A stretch of DNA of 64,000 nucleotides from Pontixanthobacter gangjinensis (lineage in GTDB: Bacteria > Pseudomonadota > Alphaproteobacteria > Sphingomonadales > Sphingomonadaceae). The stretch is taken from the NCBI RefSeq assembly GCF_009827545.1, contig NZ_WTYS01000001.1, forward strand, positions 1,141,772-1,205,771, in the 5' to 3' direction. Below, piece after piece: positions 19,021 to 27,772 of this stretch. The position numbers and the translations under genes are program-made. Numbering within the stretch: position 1 is the stretch's first letter; the number at the start of each line of letters is the position of its first letter. The notes beneath the pieces were generated by a model, which saw only the letters and a program-made list of their open reading frames with translations, ran no database searches and was not told the origin of the DNA.

Positions 19021-19812
19021 ATGAGCAATATAATGACAACCGATCGAACCCTTGCCCAACGCTTAGCCATCATATTGGCTGTCGTTTTCCAGATTGGGTC
19101 GACTTTTCTGCCCAGCATGGGTTTTGGTGAGCAGATTGGGACCCGTTCTGATGCGATCAGAACTTTGGTCGTGCCATCAGGTTGGGCATTTTCGATTTGG
19201 GGCTTGTTGTTCTTGGGGTGCGCCATATTTGCCATTTGGCAAGCGTTGCCTGCCCAGCGCCGCAATGTGTTGGTTGACCGGATTGGTTGGTATGCGGCCG
19301 GTGCGACTGCAGGAAATGGTTTGTGGGCGACTTATACGCAGTTCAACAATCTGACCATCGTTTCGGCGCTCATTATCCTTTCTTCACTAGCTTGCTTGCT
19401 GGTCATTTTGCGCGAGTTGGTGGCCTATGCGGAGCCACTCGCTACAGGGGAGCGTTGGATTGCGGCGCTGACATTCAGCTCGCTTGCAGCTTGGCTCACC
19501 GCTGCGAGCATCGTAAATATTTCTGCCTCGCTCAAATATCACGGCGTTGGTGGCGCCGAGGAATATCCTTTGATCGCGGCTGCCATACTAATGGTTGGCG
19601 GCCTTATTGCATCGCTCGCGGTGGGGCGAAGCAAGGGCAATCCTTGGTACGCAATTACCTTTCTGTGGGCGCTGTTAGCGATCTATTTCAAAGGCGGACA
19701 GCTGCATTCAGAAATCGCAGTAGCGACAGGGTTCTCGGCCGTTCTGATTGTTTCGGCAGCGGCAGCTCAATTAAGGTTTGCAAGCAATCGGCAACGCTGG
19801 CTTGGCTGGTAA
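19021..19812 (+). CDS. TspO/MBR-like polytopic membrane protein
   Basis: A 263-residue protein from the ATG at 19021 (alternatives: ATG 19033, TTG 18985 with a GGAGG only 3 bases upstream). It has about seven hydrophobic segments. The stretch PSGWAFSIWGLLFLGCAIFA resembles the tryptophan-rich PxWxFSIWG motif of TspO proteins, although the protein is roughly twice the length of a typical TspO. TspO proteins bind tetrapyrroles and affect porphyrin or stress responses; whether that holds here is unknown. It converges with the UDP-glucose dehydrogenase gene, ending 21 bases from its stop. Confidence 0.65.
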   Translation: MSNIMTTDRTLAQRLAIILAVVFQIGSTFLPSMGFGEQIGTRSDAIRTLVVPSGWAFSIWGLLFLGCAIFAIWQALPAQRRNVLVDRIGWYAAGATAGNGLWATYTQFNNLTIVSALIILSSLACLLVILRELVAYAEPLATGERWIAALTFSSLAAWLTAASIVNISASLKYHGVGGAEEYPLIAAAILMVGGLIASLAVGRSKGNPWYAITFLWALLAIYFKGGQLHSEIAVATGFSAVLIVSAAAAQLRFASNRQRWLGW

Positions 19813-19833
19813 TTTGGCGGCCTAAGAGAACGG

Positions 19834-21159
19834 TCAGGCCCTGCCGATGCTCGAATATTCAAAGCCTGCTGCGCGAACATCCTCGGGGTCGTAAATATTA
19901 CGCAAATCGACCAGAATCGGGGCGTTGGCCAAGTCTTTGACGCGGGAGAAATCCAAAGCACGGAAGACGTCCCATTCGGTCACAATCGCGATTGCGTCCG
20001 CTCCTTCGATTGCTTGATAAGGGTCGTCAGTCATGGTCACTTCAGGCATCAGCGGAGCGGCTATATCCATACCCTCGGGATCATAAGCAGCAACTACCAC
20101 GCCTGCGTCATGCAGAGTTTGCGCGATCGCGATCGCGGGGCTGTCCCGCATGTCATCGGTATTTGGTTTGAAGGTCAGGCCAAGTAGCGCAACTTTCTTG
20201 CCTCGTACTGCATCTGGTCCTCCGCCATAATGTTTGGCCAGCGCGTCCACGACCTTGCGGCCCATGGCGCGTTTGCGGGTTTCGTTGGTTTTGACCACAG
20301 CTTCTACGATGCGAACAGGGCTTTCATAATCTTCAGCCGTTTTGAGCAATGCAAGCGTATCTTTCGGAAAGCATGATCCGCCATAGCCAGGCCCTGCGTG
20401 AAGAAATTTTGGTCCAATACGGTTGTCGCTGCCGATGCCGCGGCTGACATCTTGCACGTTTGCACCGACTTTTTCGCACAAATCGGCCATCTCATTAATG
20501 AAAGTAATCTTTGTCGCCAAGAAGGCGTTGGCGGCGTATTTAATCAGCTCGGCGCTGCGGCGACTGGTGAACAAAATTGGCGATTCATTAAGGAATAGCG
20601 GACGGTAAACTTCGCGCATTACCTCACGGCCAAATTCACTTTCCGACCCGATTACGATCCGGTCAGGCCGCTTGAAGTCGCCGATGGCTGCGCCTTCGCG
20701 CAAGAATTCCGGGTTGGAGACGACTGCAAACTTATGTGCTGTTCCGCTGGCTTCCAAAATGCGCTCGACCTCGTCACCTGTGCCAACCGGAACGGTTGAT
20801 TTGGTAACTATAACCGCGTCGTTGGATAGGCTCGCGCCAACTTCTTCGGCCACAGCATAAACAAAGGTCAGATCCGCATGGCCGTCACCGCGGCGGCTGG
20901 GGGTGCCCACAGCGATAAAGATTGCCTGAGCACCTTCAATGCCCTTGGCCAGATCGGTCGTAAAAGAAAGGCGGCCAGCTTTGACATTGGTACCGACCAA
21001 TTCTGCGAGGCCAGGCTCGTAGATCGGCATGATGCCCTGATGAAGTGCGTCAATCTTTGACTGGTCTTTATCAATGCAGACAACATCATGACCGAAATCG
21101 GCAAAGCATGCGCCAGATACCAACCCGACATATCCCGAGCCAACCATTGCGATTTTCAT
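19834..21159 (-). CDS. ugd: UDP-glucose 6-dehydrogenase
   Basis: A 441-residue enzyme oxidising UDP-glucose to UDP-glucuronate with two NAD+. The N-terminal Rossmann fold begins MKIAMVGSGYVGLVSGACFA; the catalytic cysteine lies in GPGYGGSCFPKDTLAL; the C-terminal UDP-binding domain has LGLTFKPNTDDMRDSP. The ATG at 21159 overlaps the stop of the upstream phosphatase gene by four bases (ATGA). UDP-glucuronate feeds exopolysaccharide and lipopolysaccharide synthesis. Bacterial Ugd enzymes can be controlled by phosphorylation, which makes coupling to a phosphatase gene notable. Confidence 0.96.
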   Translation of the reverse strand: MKIAMVGSGYVGLVSGACFADFGHDVVCIDKDQSKIDALHQGIMPIYEPGLAELVGTNVKAGRLSFTTDLAKGIEGAQAIFIAVGTPSRRGDGHADLTFVYAVAEEVGASLSNDAVIVTKSTVPVGTGDEVERILEASGTAHKFAVVSNPEFLREGAAIGDFKRPDRIVIGSESEFGREVMREVYRPLFLNESPILFTSRRSAELIKYAANAFLATKITFINEMADLCEKVGANVQDVSRGIGSDNRIGPKFLHAGPGYGGSCFPKDTLALLKTAEDYESPVRIVEAVVKTNETRKRAMGRKVVDALAKHYGGGPDAVRGKKVALLGLTFKPNTDDMRDSPAIAIAQTLHDAGVVVAAYDPEGMDIAAPLMPEVTMTDDPYQAIEGADAIAIVTEWDVFRALDFSRVKDLANAPILVDLRNIYDPEDVRAAGFEYSSIGRA

Positions 21160-21962
21160 GATGCTTCGTCCCTCTTTACGATCTTGATACCGCCTTTTTT
21201 CTTGGTGACGGCCTGAATATACCGGCGTGTATCGCCTTCCAGCACCAATGCGGTCAACACTCCGTGGCGATAAGCACCTGTGTCGATGCCAATCCGGTTC
21301 TTTTTCTCTTCGATGTCTTCGGTGATCGTGTGACCATGAACCACGATATGCGAATGGTGTTCTTTGTGGTTCAGGAATGGCTCGCGAATCCACCGCAATT
21401 CGCGGGCCTTTTGCTCTTCCATCGCCTTCTTCGGATTTATCCCAGCATGGACGAACATATAATCACCCATTTCGACCATATCTTCGAAGCCCTTGAGGAA
21501 CTTCCGGTCATTTTTGGGCACAAGGTCTTTCATCATGGCCTGAAGTTCTTTGGTAGAGGCCTTGTTAAAATCCTGATTGCTTACGCCGTAACTCAAAATG
21601 GTTTCGCGCCCGCCATGTTTGAGGAAATGTCGCAGGATGTCGGTATCTTTGAATGAATCGAGGAACATCTCCTCGTGATTGCCGAGCAGGAAACGGATGG
21701 TTCGATATTCTTGCCATAACCTAGCTAGCTTGATCACACCGGCACTTTGCGGGCCGCGATCAATCAGGTCACCCAAGAAAATAACTGTCGTGTCAGCCTT
21801 GGCCGCCGCTTTATCGTCTTCCTCAATAGCCCGAACCAATGCGTCGAGCAGATCCAAGCAGCCGTGCACGTCCCCGATTACGTAAGCGCGCTCGCCATCC
21901 GGCACGCTCGCACTTTTTCGCGCTGGTTTGCTGCTGAAGATTTTGCGGAACGGTTCGAACAT
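21156..21962 (-). CDS. PPP-type metallophosphatase (serine/threonine phosphatase-like)
   Basis: A 268-residue calcineurin-like phosphoesterase. The dimetal motifs are GDVHG at 30-34, GDLIDRG at 64-70 and GNHE at 94-97, followed by a VHAGI histidine and VVHGHTITED. The order and spacing match the PPP family, as in lambda phosphatase PrpA/PrpB and ApaH. The region between GNHE and VHAGI is short, which favours a protein phosphatase over diadenosine tetraphosphatase, but both remain possible. It precedes ugd with a 4-base overlap. A candidate attenuator hairpin lies about 100 bases upstream of its start. Confidence 0.88.
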   Translation of the reverse strand: MFEPFRKIFSSKPARKSASVPDGERAYVIGDVHGCLDLLDALVRAIEEDDKAAAKADTTVIFLGDLIDRGPQSAGVIKLARLWQEYRTIRFLLGNHEEMFLDSFKDTDILRHFLKHGGRETILSYGVSNQDFNKASTKELQAMMKDLVPKNDRKFLKGFEDMVEMGDYMFVHAGINPKKAMEEQKARELRWIREPFLNHKEHHSHIVVHGHTITEDIEEKKNRIGIDTGAYRHGVLTALVLEGDTRRYIQAVTKKKGGIKIVKRDEAS

Positions 21963-22059
21963 CGGGCTTGAGTATTTCCTATAAGATTACAGGCGACATA
22001 GTGGCCGCAACCATGGTCTGCAATCGCTGACATAGTGCTGAACCGTGGTGCAGCTGATG

Positions 22060-22153
22060 CAAAAACCCCACACTTTCGACGAAGTTGGGGGCATCGCAGT
22101 AATTCCCCTTGTGCAATGCAGCATTGAAAGGCAACATTGTTTCATATTTGCAC
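22060..22153 (-). promoter_or_regulatory. Candidate attenuator or small RNA upstream of the phosphatase-ugd operon
   Basis: On the minus strand a hairpin CCCCAACTT / AAGTGTGGGG (22090-22066, one bulged base, CGTCGA-type loop) is followed by TTTTT (22065-22061), the form of an intrinsic terminator. Just upstream, GGGG at 22108-22105 could pair with the same CCCC arm and disrupt it, and GTGCAA (22153-22148) can pair with TTGCAC (22116-22111). The terminator lies before the phosphatase start codon at 21962, so it would control readthrough or end a short RNA. The plus strand here is the porin upstream region. Confidence 0.45.
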
Positions 22154-22230
22154 GAGACCACACATCAAAACGAGGTGGCCGGCGAATATGCAGGCGGGAC
22201 GAAGCAACCCACAAACCAAGGAAGTTTGTT

Positions 22231-23190
22231 ATGCTCACGTCCAAGCGCGGCCTTACCGCCGCAACATTATTTGTTACCACTGCGCTTATTGCCACTCCGG
22301 CGATGGCATCTGATACTACAACATCAACAGAAACTGAATTTGCGACTGCGCCAGTTCTTGAGGAACTGGCCGCTACCACTCTTGCGCCTGTCGCAGGTCC
22401 TGCAATTGCCCAAACTACTCCAACCCAAGCAGAAATGTCCGATTTGGAGACTGCGAAGCTTGATGCTGAAACGCTGGCAATTGCTCGCGCGACGCCTGGC
22501 ATCGATCTCGGCAGGGAAAGCATGGCTGGTGATGAAGAACCGTCCAGCGATCTCGAAATTTCGGGCAACGTTGCGATGGTGTCCGATTACCGATTCCGCG
22601 GCGTATCATTCTCTGATGGTGATATCGCGCTGCAAGGCGGCGTTGATGTTGCCCACTCAAGCGGTTTCTATGTCGGCACATGGGGCTCATCCATCTCGGG
22701 CGGCACTGCCTTTGGTGAACTTGAGCTTGATATTTACGGCGGTTGGAGCGGTGAAGTATCTGATGGCGTTTCGTTTGACGTTGGCTTGCTTTATTACATC
22801 TATCCAACGGGTGATGTTCCGGGCATTGCGACTGATTATTTCGAGCCTTACGCGTCGATCTCATACGATTTGGGTCCAGTCAGCACGACTGTTGGCGTAG
22901 CATATGCATGGGAGCAAGATTCTCTCGGTAGTCAGGACAATCTGTATCTTTATACTGATTTCGAGATGGGTATTGCCGAGACACCGCTGACTGCTTCGGT
23001 GCATCTCGGTTATACTGACGGTGCTTTTGCAACCGATTTTGGCGGCAATTCATTCGATTGGGGTGTGGGACTATCCTATGCCGTAACGGACAGCCTAAGC
23101 CTTGGCGTAAACTACGTTGATACCGAAGGCCCGTCGATCGAAGATTTCACCGACACTGGATTCTTCTTCACACTCGGTTACAGTATGTAA
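22231..23190 (+). CDS. TorF-family putative porin
   Basis: A 319-residue outer-membrane protein with a signal peptide ending ATPAMA-SD. AAGGAAG lies 7 bases before the ATG; the longer open frame upstream lacks a signal peptide. The mature N-terminal 80 residues are acidic and low in complexity. The barrel then begins with the family opening GNVAMVSDYRFRGVSFSDGD, continues in beta-hairpin pattern and ends TGFFFTLGYSM. Proteins of this group (TIGR02001 type) are thought to be outer-membrane channels; no substrate is known. A terminator follows at 23225. Confidence 0.85.
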   Translation: MLTSKRGLTAATLFVTTALIATPAMASDTTTSTETEFATAPVLEELAATTLAPVAGPAIAQTTPTQAEMSDLETAKLDAETLAIARATPGIDLGRESMAGDEEPSSDLEISGNVAMVSDYRFRGVSFSDGDIALQGGVDVAHSSGFYVGTWGSSISGGTAFGELELDIYGGWSGEVSDGVSFDVGLLYYIYPTGDVPGIATDYFEPYASISYDLGPVSTTVGVAYAWEQDSLGSQDNLYLYTDFEMGIAETPLTASVHLGYTDGAFATDFGGNSFDWGVGLSYAVTDSLSLGVNYVDTEGPSIEDFTDTGFFFTLGYSM

Positions 23191-23224
23191 TCCACTTTGT
23201 GCGCCTTTTGGGGCTGCCGAGCAG

Positions 23225-23260
23225 AGGGCCTGTGTTTCTGGGGGGAAGCACGGGCCCTTT
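23225..23260 (+). terminator. rho-independent terminator of the porin gene
   Basis: GGGCCTGTG and CACGGGCCC (one T-G wobble) form a 9-bp stem around about 15 bases, followed by TTT. It lies about 35 bases after the porin stop. Confidence 0.7.
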
Positions 23261-23387
23261 ATGCGTCCGGAGCAGGTCGGTATGTGCCGGTTGGCCGTAT
23301 CGGTGATGGATGGTATTGAGGTGACTGAAAATTTCCGCCACAGCGAAGTCCCTGATTGGCCGTAAGACGCTTGGAGTAATCACACCG

Positions 23388-23825
23388 ATGACCAAATTTC
23401 TGCACAGTATGATCCGCGTGTCCGACCCCGATGCTACGGTCAAGTTCTTCGGCCTAATCGGGCTGCAGGAAGTCCGTAGGTTCGAGGTTGAAGCCGGCCG
23501 GTTCACTCTGATATTTCTTGCAGCGCCGGGGCAAAAGGACATTGCTGAAATTGAACTGACCTACAATTGGCCTCCCGAAGACGGCTCCGCGCCGGAAGTT
23601 TATGGCGGCGGACGCAATTTCGGCCATCTCGCTTATAGGGTCGATAATATTTACGAGACTTGTCAGCGCTTGATGGATGCGGGCGTGGTAATCAACCGCC
23701 CGCCGCGCGACGGGCATATGGCTTTTGTCAAATCACCTGACGGTATTTCCGTTGAGCTGCTTCAGGACGGAAATCTGCCGCAACAAGAACCATGGGCGAG
23801 TATGGAGAATACCGGCACTTGGTGA
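23388..23825 (+). CDS. gloA: Lactoylglutathione lyase (glyoxalase I)
   Basis: A 145-residue VOC-fold enzyme that isomerises the methylglyoxal-glutathione hemithioacetal to S-lactoylglutathione. Metal ligands correspond to His6 (FLHSMIRV), the glutamate of AEIELTYNW, the histidine of NFGHLAYRV and the glutamate of GISVELLQ. NRPPRDGHMAFVKSPDG is typical of the family. With four ligands and no long insertion it resembles the nickel-type bacterial enzymes. It converges with nhaA, 19 bases apart. Confidence 0.93.
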   Translation: MTKFLHSMIRVSDPDATVKFFGLIGLQEVRRFEVEAGRFTLIFLAAPGQKDIAEIELTYNWPPEDGSAPEVYGGGRNFGHLAYRVDNIYETCQRLMDAGVVINRPPRDGHMAFVKSPDGISVELLQDGNLPQQEPWASMENTGTW

Positions 23826-23844
23826 CGCTGAAGGGCTTCGTCTG

Positions 23845-25077
23845 TTAGGCAGGATCGGGCTCTGCGCTGCGATCATCAGGGTGCTCGGTAGTTAATCGCA
23901 ACACGATGTAACCGAGTACCGCCGATATGATTGAGCCAGCAAGAATGCCGATCTTCGCTTCGTCACGAAGCAATGTCGCAGTTGCGCCCGGGCCTTGGAA
24001 GGCTAGTTCGCCAATGAACAGCGACATTGTAAAGCCGATACCGCAGAGCACCGAGATGCCCCAGATTTCAGCCCAGCTGGCGCCTTTAGGAGGTTTGGCA
24101 AAGCCGGTCTTGGCAGCGGCGACAATGCAGGTGAAAATACCCACTTGTTTTCCGATAACCAGTCCCGCAGCAACAGCTAGTGGTAGTGGATCGATCATCT
24201 TGCTCATTCCGATACCGCTCAAATTCACGCCTGCATTGGCGAAGCCGAATATCGGCACAATCGCATAGGCGCTCCACGGTGCAAGGCTGTGTTCAATCTT
24301 TTCCAGCAGGCTGTTACCATCTTTGCGGTGCATGGGGATGGTTAGCGCGGCGACCACACCCGCTATCGTCGCGTGAACGCCTGAATTGAGCACGCAATAC
24401 CACAGCACAATCGCGACAAGAATATAGGGCAATATCCGGCTAACATGCAGCCTGTTCATCGCCATCATAATGCCGACCACCACTATTGAAGCGATTAGCC
24501 ATTGCATTTCTTGCGGGCCGATCTCCGAATAGAAGATCGCAATTACCATCACCGCACCGATATCGTCGACGATTGCCACGGTAAGCAAAAATAGTCGCAA
24601 GGAAGCTGGAACACGGCTGCCAAGCAAACCAAGGACGCCCATGGCAAAGGCAATATCGGTGGCGGCAGGGATGGCCCAGCCTCGGGTCAACGCCGGGTCT
24701 CCGCCGATGACAAGCATATAGACTGCTGCCGGAACCAGCATTCCTGCCACTGCGGCTAGGATTGGTAGGCGCCTCTGCGCGGGTGTTGCCAATTGGCCGC
24801 AGATTACCTCGCGTTTAACCTCAAGCCCGACGACGAAAAAGAATATCGCCATCAACCCATCGTTGATCAAATAGTGAAAATTGCTCAACTTAGCATGGGG
24901 ATACCAAGAGAATTTATCATAAAACAGCGCGTGATATTCGCTCGCTAATGGCGAATTTGCGGCGAGCATAGCCGCCGCTGCCACTAGAATCAGGAGGACG
25001 CCTGCAGAGGCGTCGCTGACAAATAATGCGCGCACTGGTGCAAAGACTGAACGGATAGGTAATCTGTTTTCGGCCAT
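23845..25077 (-). CDS. nhaA: Na+/H+ antiporter NhaA
   Basis: A 410-residue electrogenic antiporter exporting sodium. The start at 25077 (MAENRLPIRSV) is preceded by AAGGGAC; the frame is open 21 codons further. About twelve membrane helices are visible, including the essential aspartate pair in VAIVDDIGAVMVIAIF and the assembly segment with TDIAFAMGVLGLLGSRVP. SGVHATIAGVVAALTIPM is another conserved block. The length is close to the E. coli protein. Sodium export fits a marine or halotolerant lifestyle, which is only suggestive. It diverges from the glycosyltransferase gene with a 100-base spacer. Confidence 0.96.
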   Translation of the reverse strand: MAENRLPIRSVFAPVRALFVSDASAGVLLILVAAAAMLAANSPLASEYHALFYDKFSWYPHAKLSNFHYLINDGLMAIFFFVVGLEVKREVICGQLATPAQRRLPILAAVAGMLVPAAVYMLVIGGDPALTRGWAIPAATDIAFAMGVLGLLGSRVPASLRLFLLTVAIVDDIGAVMVIAIFYSEIGPQEMQWLIASIVVVGIMMAMNRLHVSRILPYILVAIVLWYCVLNSGVHATIAGVVAALTIPMHRKDGNSLLEKIEHSLAPWSAYAIVPIFGFANAGVNLSGIGMSKMIDPLPLAVAAGLVIGKQVGIFTCIVAAAKTGFAKPPKGASWAEIWGISVLCGIGFTMSLFIGELAFQGPGATATLLRDEAKIGILAGSIISAVLGYIVLRLTTEHPDDRSAEPDPA

Positions 25078-25177
25078 GGTGAGTGTCCCTTTTCGCAATT
25101 CTTTCTCCGTTGCAAGGGTAGCCTGCGTCAGATAGACCATTTTGTGATGGGGACCTCACTTCAGGGGTCGAGAATTC

Positions 25178-26572
25178 GTGACAGATTTTACCGCGTGGCA
25201 ATGGTTTGTGCTGGTGCAGCACGAGCTTCTGCTATTTGCAGGCGTTTTCTTTCTAATCGGTGCGTTGGATGAGTTAGGCATTGATTGTGCCTATCTGTGG
25301 TTTCGCCTTGCAGGCCGAATCCGCACCGAAACACTTGGCATTGAGGCTGATCACCACGAGCTGACAGGACTGGCTGCAGTTTTCATTCCTACATGGCAGG
25401 AATCAGCTGTAATTGGTGCAACGATCTCGCATGCGTTGAATGTCTGGCCGCATTCCGCTCTTCGCATGTATATTGGTTGTTACCGTAATGATCCGGCGAC
25501 GATGAGTGCGGTATTAGAGGCGACATCGGGTGATCCTCGGCTGCGCTTGGTGGTGCATGATTGCGATGGGCCGAGCACTAAGGCGGATTGCCTGAACCGC
25601 CTTTACCAAGCCCTGCAAACAGACGAGCGCCGATTGATGCAGTCCGCTCATATGATCGTTCTGCACGATGCGGAGGATATGGTTGATGCAGCAGCGCTCA
25701 CGCTGCTTGACCGAACTATTCGCGGAGCTGAATTGGCGCAAATTCCGGTTCTGCCAATGCCGCAGCCGCACTCGGTTTGGATTGCTGGGCATTATTGCGA
25801 AGAATTTGCAGAAGCGCATGGCAAAGCCATGATGGTGCGCGACGCAATTGGCGCCGGTATGCCCTTGGCAGGTGTCGGATGCGCAATCTCCCGACCTATA
25901 CTAACCAAGCTTGCAAGCACCACAGCTGATCGCGGTCCATTTGCGGCCGATTGTCTTACCGAGGATTATGAGTTGGGCCTTGGTGTAGCCGATATGGGCG
26001 GAAGAGCGAAATTTGTTCGACAACGTTACCAAGATGGCCGGCTGGTTGCCACTCGCGCCTGTTTTCCAGCCCGGTTGGATCAGGCAGTCAGGCAAAAGAC
26101 CCGCTGGGTGCACGGCATAGCGTTTCAAGGGTGGGACCGCCTGGGTTGGTCAGGCAGGCCTGCTGAATTCTGGATGCGATTGAGGGATCGGCGCGGGCCT
26201 TTTACTGCGATTGTGCTCGCGGCAGCTTATGTTTTGTTGATCCTGTCTGCGGCTGGGTGGGCATTGTCATCGGCGGGTTTTGGCGAGCCGCTAGACGTAT
26301 CTCCAATCCTTCAAATCGTCTTGGCACTCAATTTTGTGAGTTTTGCCTGGCGGGTGACTTGGCGATTTGCATTCACCGCTCGAGAATATGGAGTCGGTGA
26401 AGGGCTGCGTGCTATTCTAAGGGTACCAATTGCCAATATCATCGCGATTATGGCCGGGCGGCGCGCTTTGGTAGCCTATTGGCTCAGCCTTAAGGGCCAT
26501 GCACTAAAATGGGATAAGACAGACCATTTTGAACATCCGGTCATGATGCCGCTACGCGACAATACGATATGA
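25178..26572 (+). CDS. NfrB-like inner-membrane glycosyltransferase
   Basis: A 464-residue family 2 glycosyltransferase. An N-terminal membrane helix (VLVQHELLLFAGVFFLIGAL) precedes the GT-A domain, with FIPTWQES, VVHDCDGPSTKADCLN and VLHDAEDMV supplying nucleotide and metal binding, and DCLTEDYELGL and the acceptor motif RQKTRWVHGIAFQGW (a QxxRW-like element). Two or three C-terminal membrane helices follow. The layout matches the N-terminal part of NfrB, the bacteriophage N4 adsorption protein that makes a cell-surface mannosamine glycan; the c-di-GMP-binding C-terminal domain of NfrB is missing here. The start is GTG. Its end overlaps the next gene by four bases. Confidence 0.8.
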   Translation: MTDFTAWQWFVLVQHELLLFAGVFFLIGALDELGIDCAYLWFRLAGRIRTETLGIEADHHELTGLAAVFIPTWQESAVIGATISHALNVWPHSALRMYIGCYRNDPATMSAVLEATSGDPRLRLVVHDCDGPSTKADCLNRLYQALQTDERRLMQSAHMIVLHDAEDMVDAAALTLLDRTIRGAELAQIPVLPMPQPHSVWIAGHYCEEFAEAHGKAMMVRDAIGAGMPLAGVGCAISRPILTKLASTTADRGPFAADCLTEDYELGLGVADMGGRAKFVRQRYQDGRLVATRACFPARLDQAVRQKTRWVHGIAFQGWDRLGWSGRPAEFWMRLRDRRGPFTAIVLAAAYVLLILSAAGWALSSAGFGEPLDVSPILQIVLALNFVSFAWRVTWRFAFTAREYGVGEGLRAILRVPIANIIAIMAGRRALVAYWLSLKGHALKWDKTDHFEHPVMMPLRDNTI

Positions 26573-27726
26573 CAATCGCGATCAAGCGGCGTGCTGGACA
26601 GCCTGTGATCGCCTTGGCGCTTATTATTGTACTGTGGGTCGGATTGCGGTCAGTCCTGTGGCAATCTCCATTCACGGCAATTATTCCGGTGGATATGCCC
26701 GAGTATTTGCCAAGCTTTGCTGGCGTTGGTGATCAAACGATCACCCTCAAATCGCCAGATACGAAACGCCGCGCCATGGTGCTGTTGCCTCGAAAAAGTG
26801 GCATCCACCGAATTGATGCGCTTGACGCTCGATCCGAGGAGTTTGCGTTCGCGCCCGTTCGCAAGCAACAGTTTCTGCAACAGGAAGGCCTTTGGAAGAG
26901 GACTCCACTGATAAAACGATCAAGTAACGCCGCTTCACATCAGGTTCTTTGGATGGCGGCGTTGGCGCGCTTGCCAGCGCCGGAAAGATATGCGCAGATC
27001 ATCCGTCGCGGCCCAAATCCATCAGGCACCAAAGGTGAGCGCCAGCAGGAGGCCCGACAGAAAAAACAAGCGCGGTGGTCCTTCGACAGTTGGGCGTTTT
27101 ATCGATCAGGCGGAGGTACAGCTCGGGGCAATATTGGGCCGATGCCGGCAGCGTATGGTAGCAGCCAGGCAGGCGGCATTCTACGGTACCGGCTTGCATC
27201 CCGCGATCAATCTGTTTCCAAGGCATATCTGAGAATAACAAAGGCGCTGTCAGGTGACGAGGGCGGCGATATTGCCGCAGGCCTCTCGTTGCAGCCAATC
27301 AACCAATTACCGATCTCAGTACAAGGCGAAATGCGGGTTAGCCGGATTGGCGACGAGTTTGAACTGCGTCCTGCCGCGCTTGTGGTAACCGAGTTTCCGC
27401 CAATAAAATTGCCCTTGGGATTGCAAGGGGAGGTCTACGCGCAAGGCGGCTATGTCGGGGGCGATTTTGCTACGCCATTTGCGGATGGTCAGGCTAAAAT
27501 TGAACGGGAATTCGTGTCATTTGATTTGGGAAGAGTTCGTGCAGGAGCCGGCGCCTGGGGCGGGGCGCAAAAGGGCGCATCGCGGCTTGATGTCGGTCCG
27601 AGTGCAAGCTTAGTGTTGCCGATTGCAAAAGGCACGGCGCGCCTTTCGGTTGATTACCGGCACCGCATTGCCGGTAATGCCAGCCCTCCTTCAAGTGTCG
27701 CAATTACACTTTCGACGGGTTTCTAA
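26569..27726 (+). CDS. NfrA-C-like partner protein of the NfrB-type glycosyltransferase
   Basis: A 385-residue protein coupled to the glycosyltransferase by an ATGA overlap. Residues 10-33 are a single membrane segment (VIALALIIVLWVGLRSVL). The middle is basic and low in complexity. The C-terminal 200 residues (LRYRLASRDQSVSKAYLRIT, then LRPAALVVTEFPPIKLPLG) look like the C-terminal domain of the phage N4 receptor NfrA, which in E. coli is an outer-membrane protein working with NfrB. It lacks the tetratricopeptide repeats of full NfrA. The likeness is by eye and needs a profile search. A role in exporting the glycan made by the neighbour is inferred. Confidence 0.65.
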   Translation: MTIAIKRRAGQPVIALALIIVLWVGLRSVLWQSPFTAIIPVDMPEYLPSFAGVGDQTITLKSPDTKRRAMVLLPRKSGIHRIDALDARSEEFAFAPVRKQQFLQQEGLWKRTPLIKRSSNAASHQVLWMAALARLPAPERYAQIIRRGPNPSGTKGERQQEARQKKQARWSFDSWAFYRSGGGTARGNIGPMPAAYGSSQAGGILRYRLASRDQSVSKAYLRITKALSGDEGGDIAAGLSLQPINQLPISVQGEMRVSRIGDEFELRPAALVVTEFPPIKLPLGLQGEVYAQGGYVGGDFATPFADGQAKIEREFVSFDLGRVRAGAGAWGGAQKGASRLDVGPSASLVLPIAKGTARLSVDYRHRIAGNASPPSSVAITLSTGF

Positions 27727-27772
27727 CCCAATCCAGCTTTAAACCATCACGTCCGTGCGGTAGGGCGCAAGT

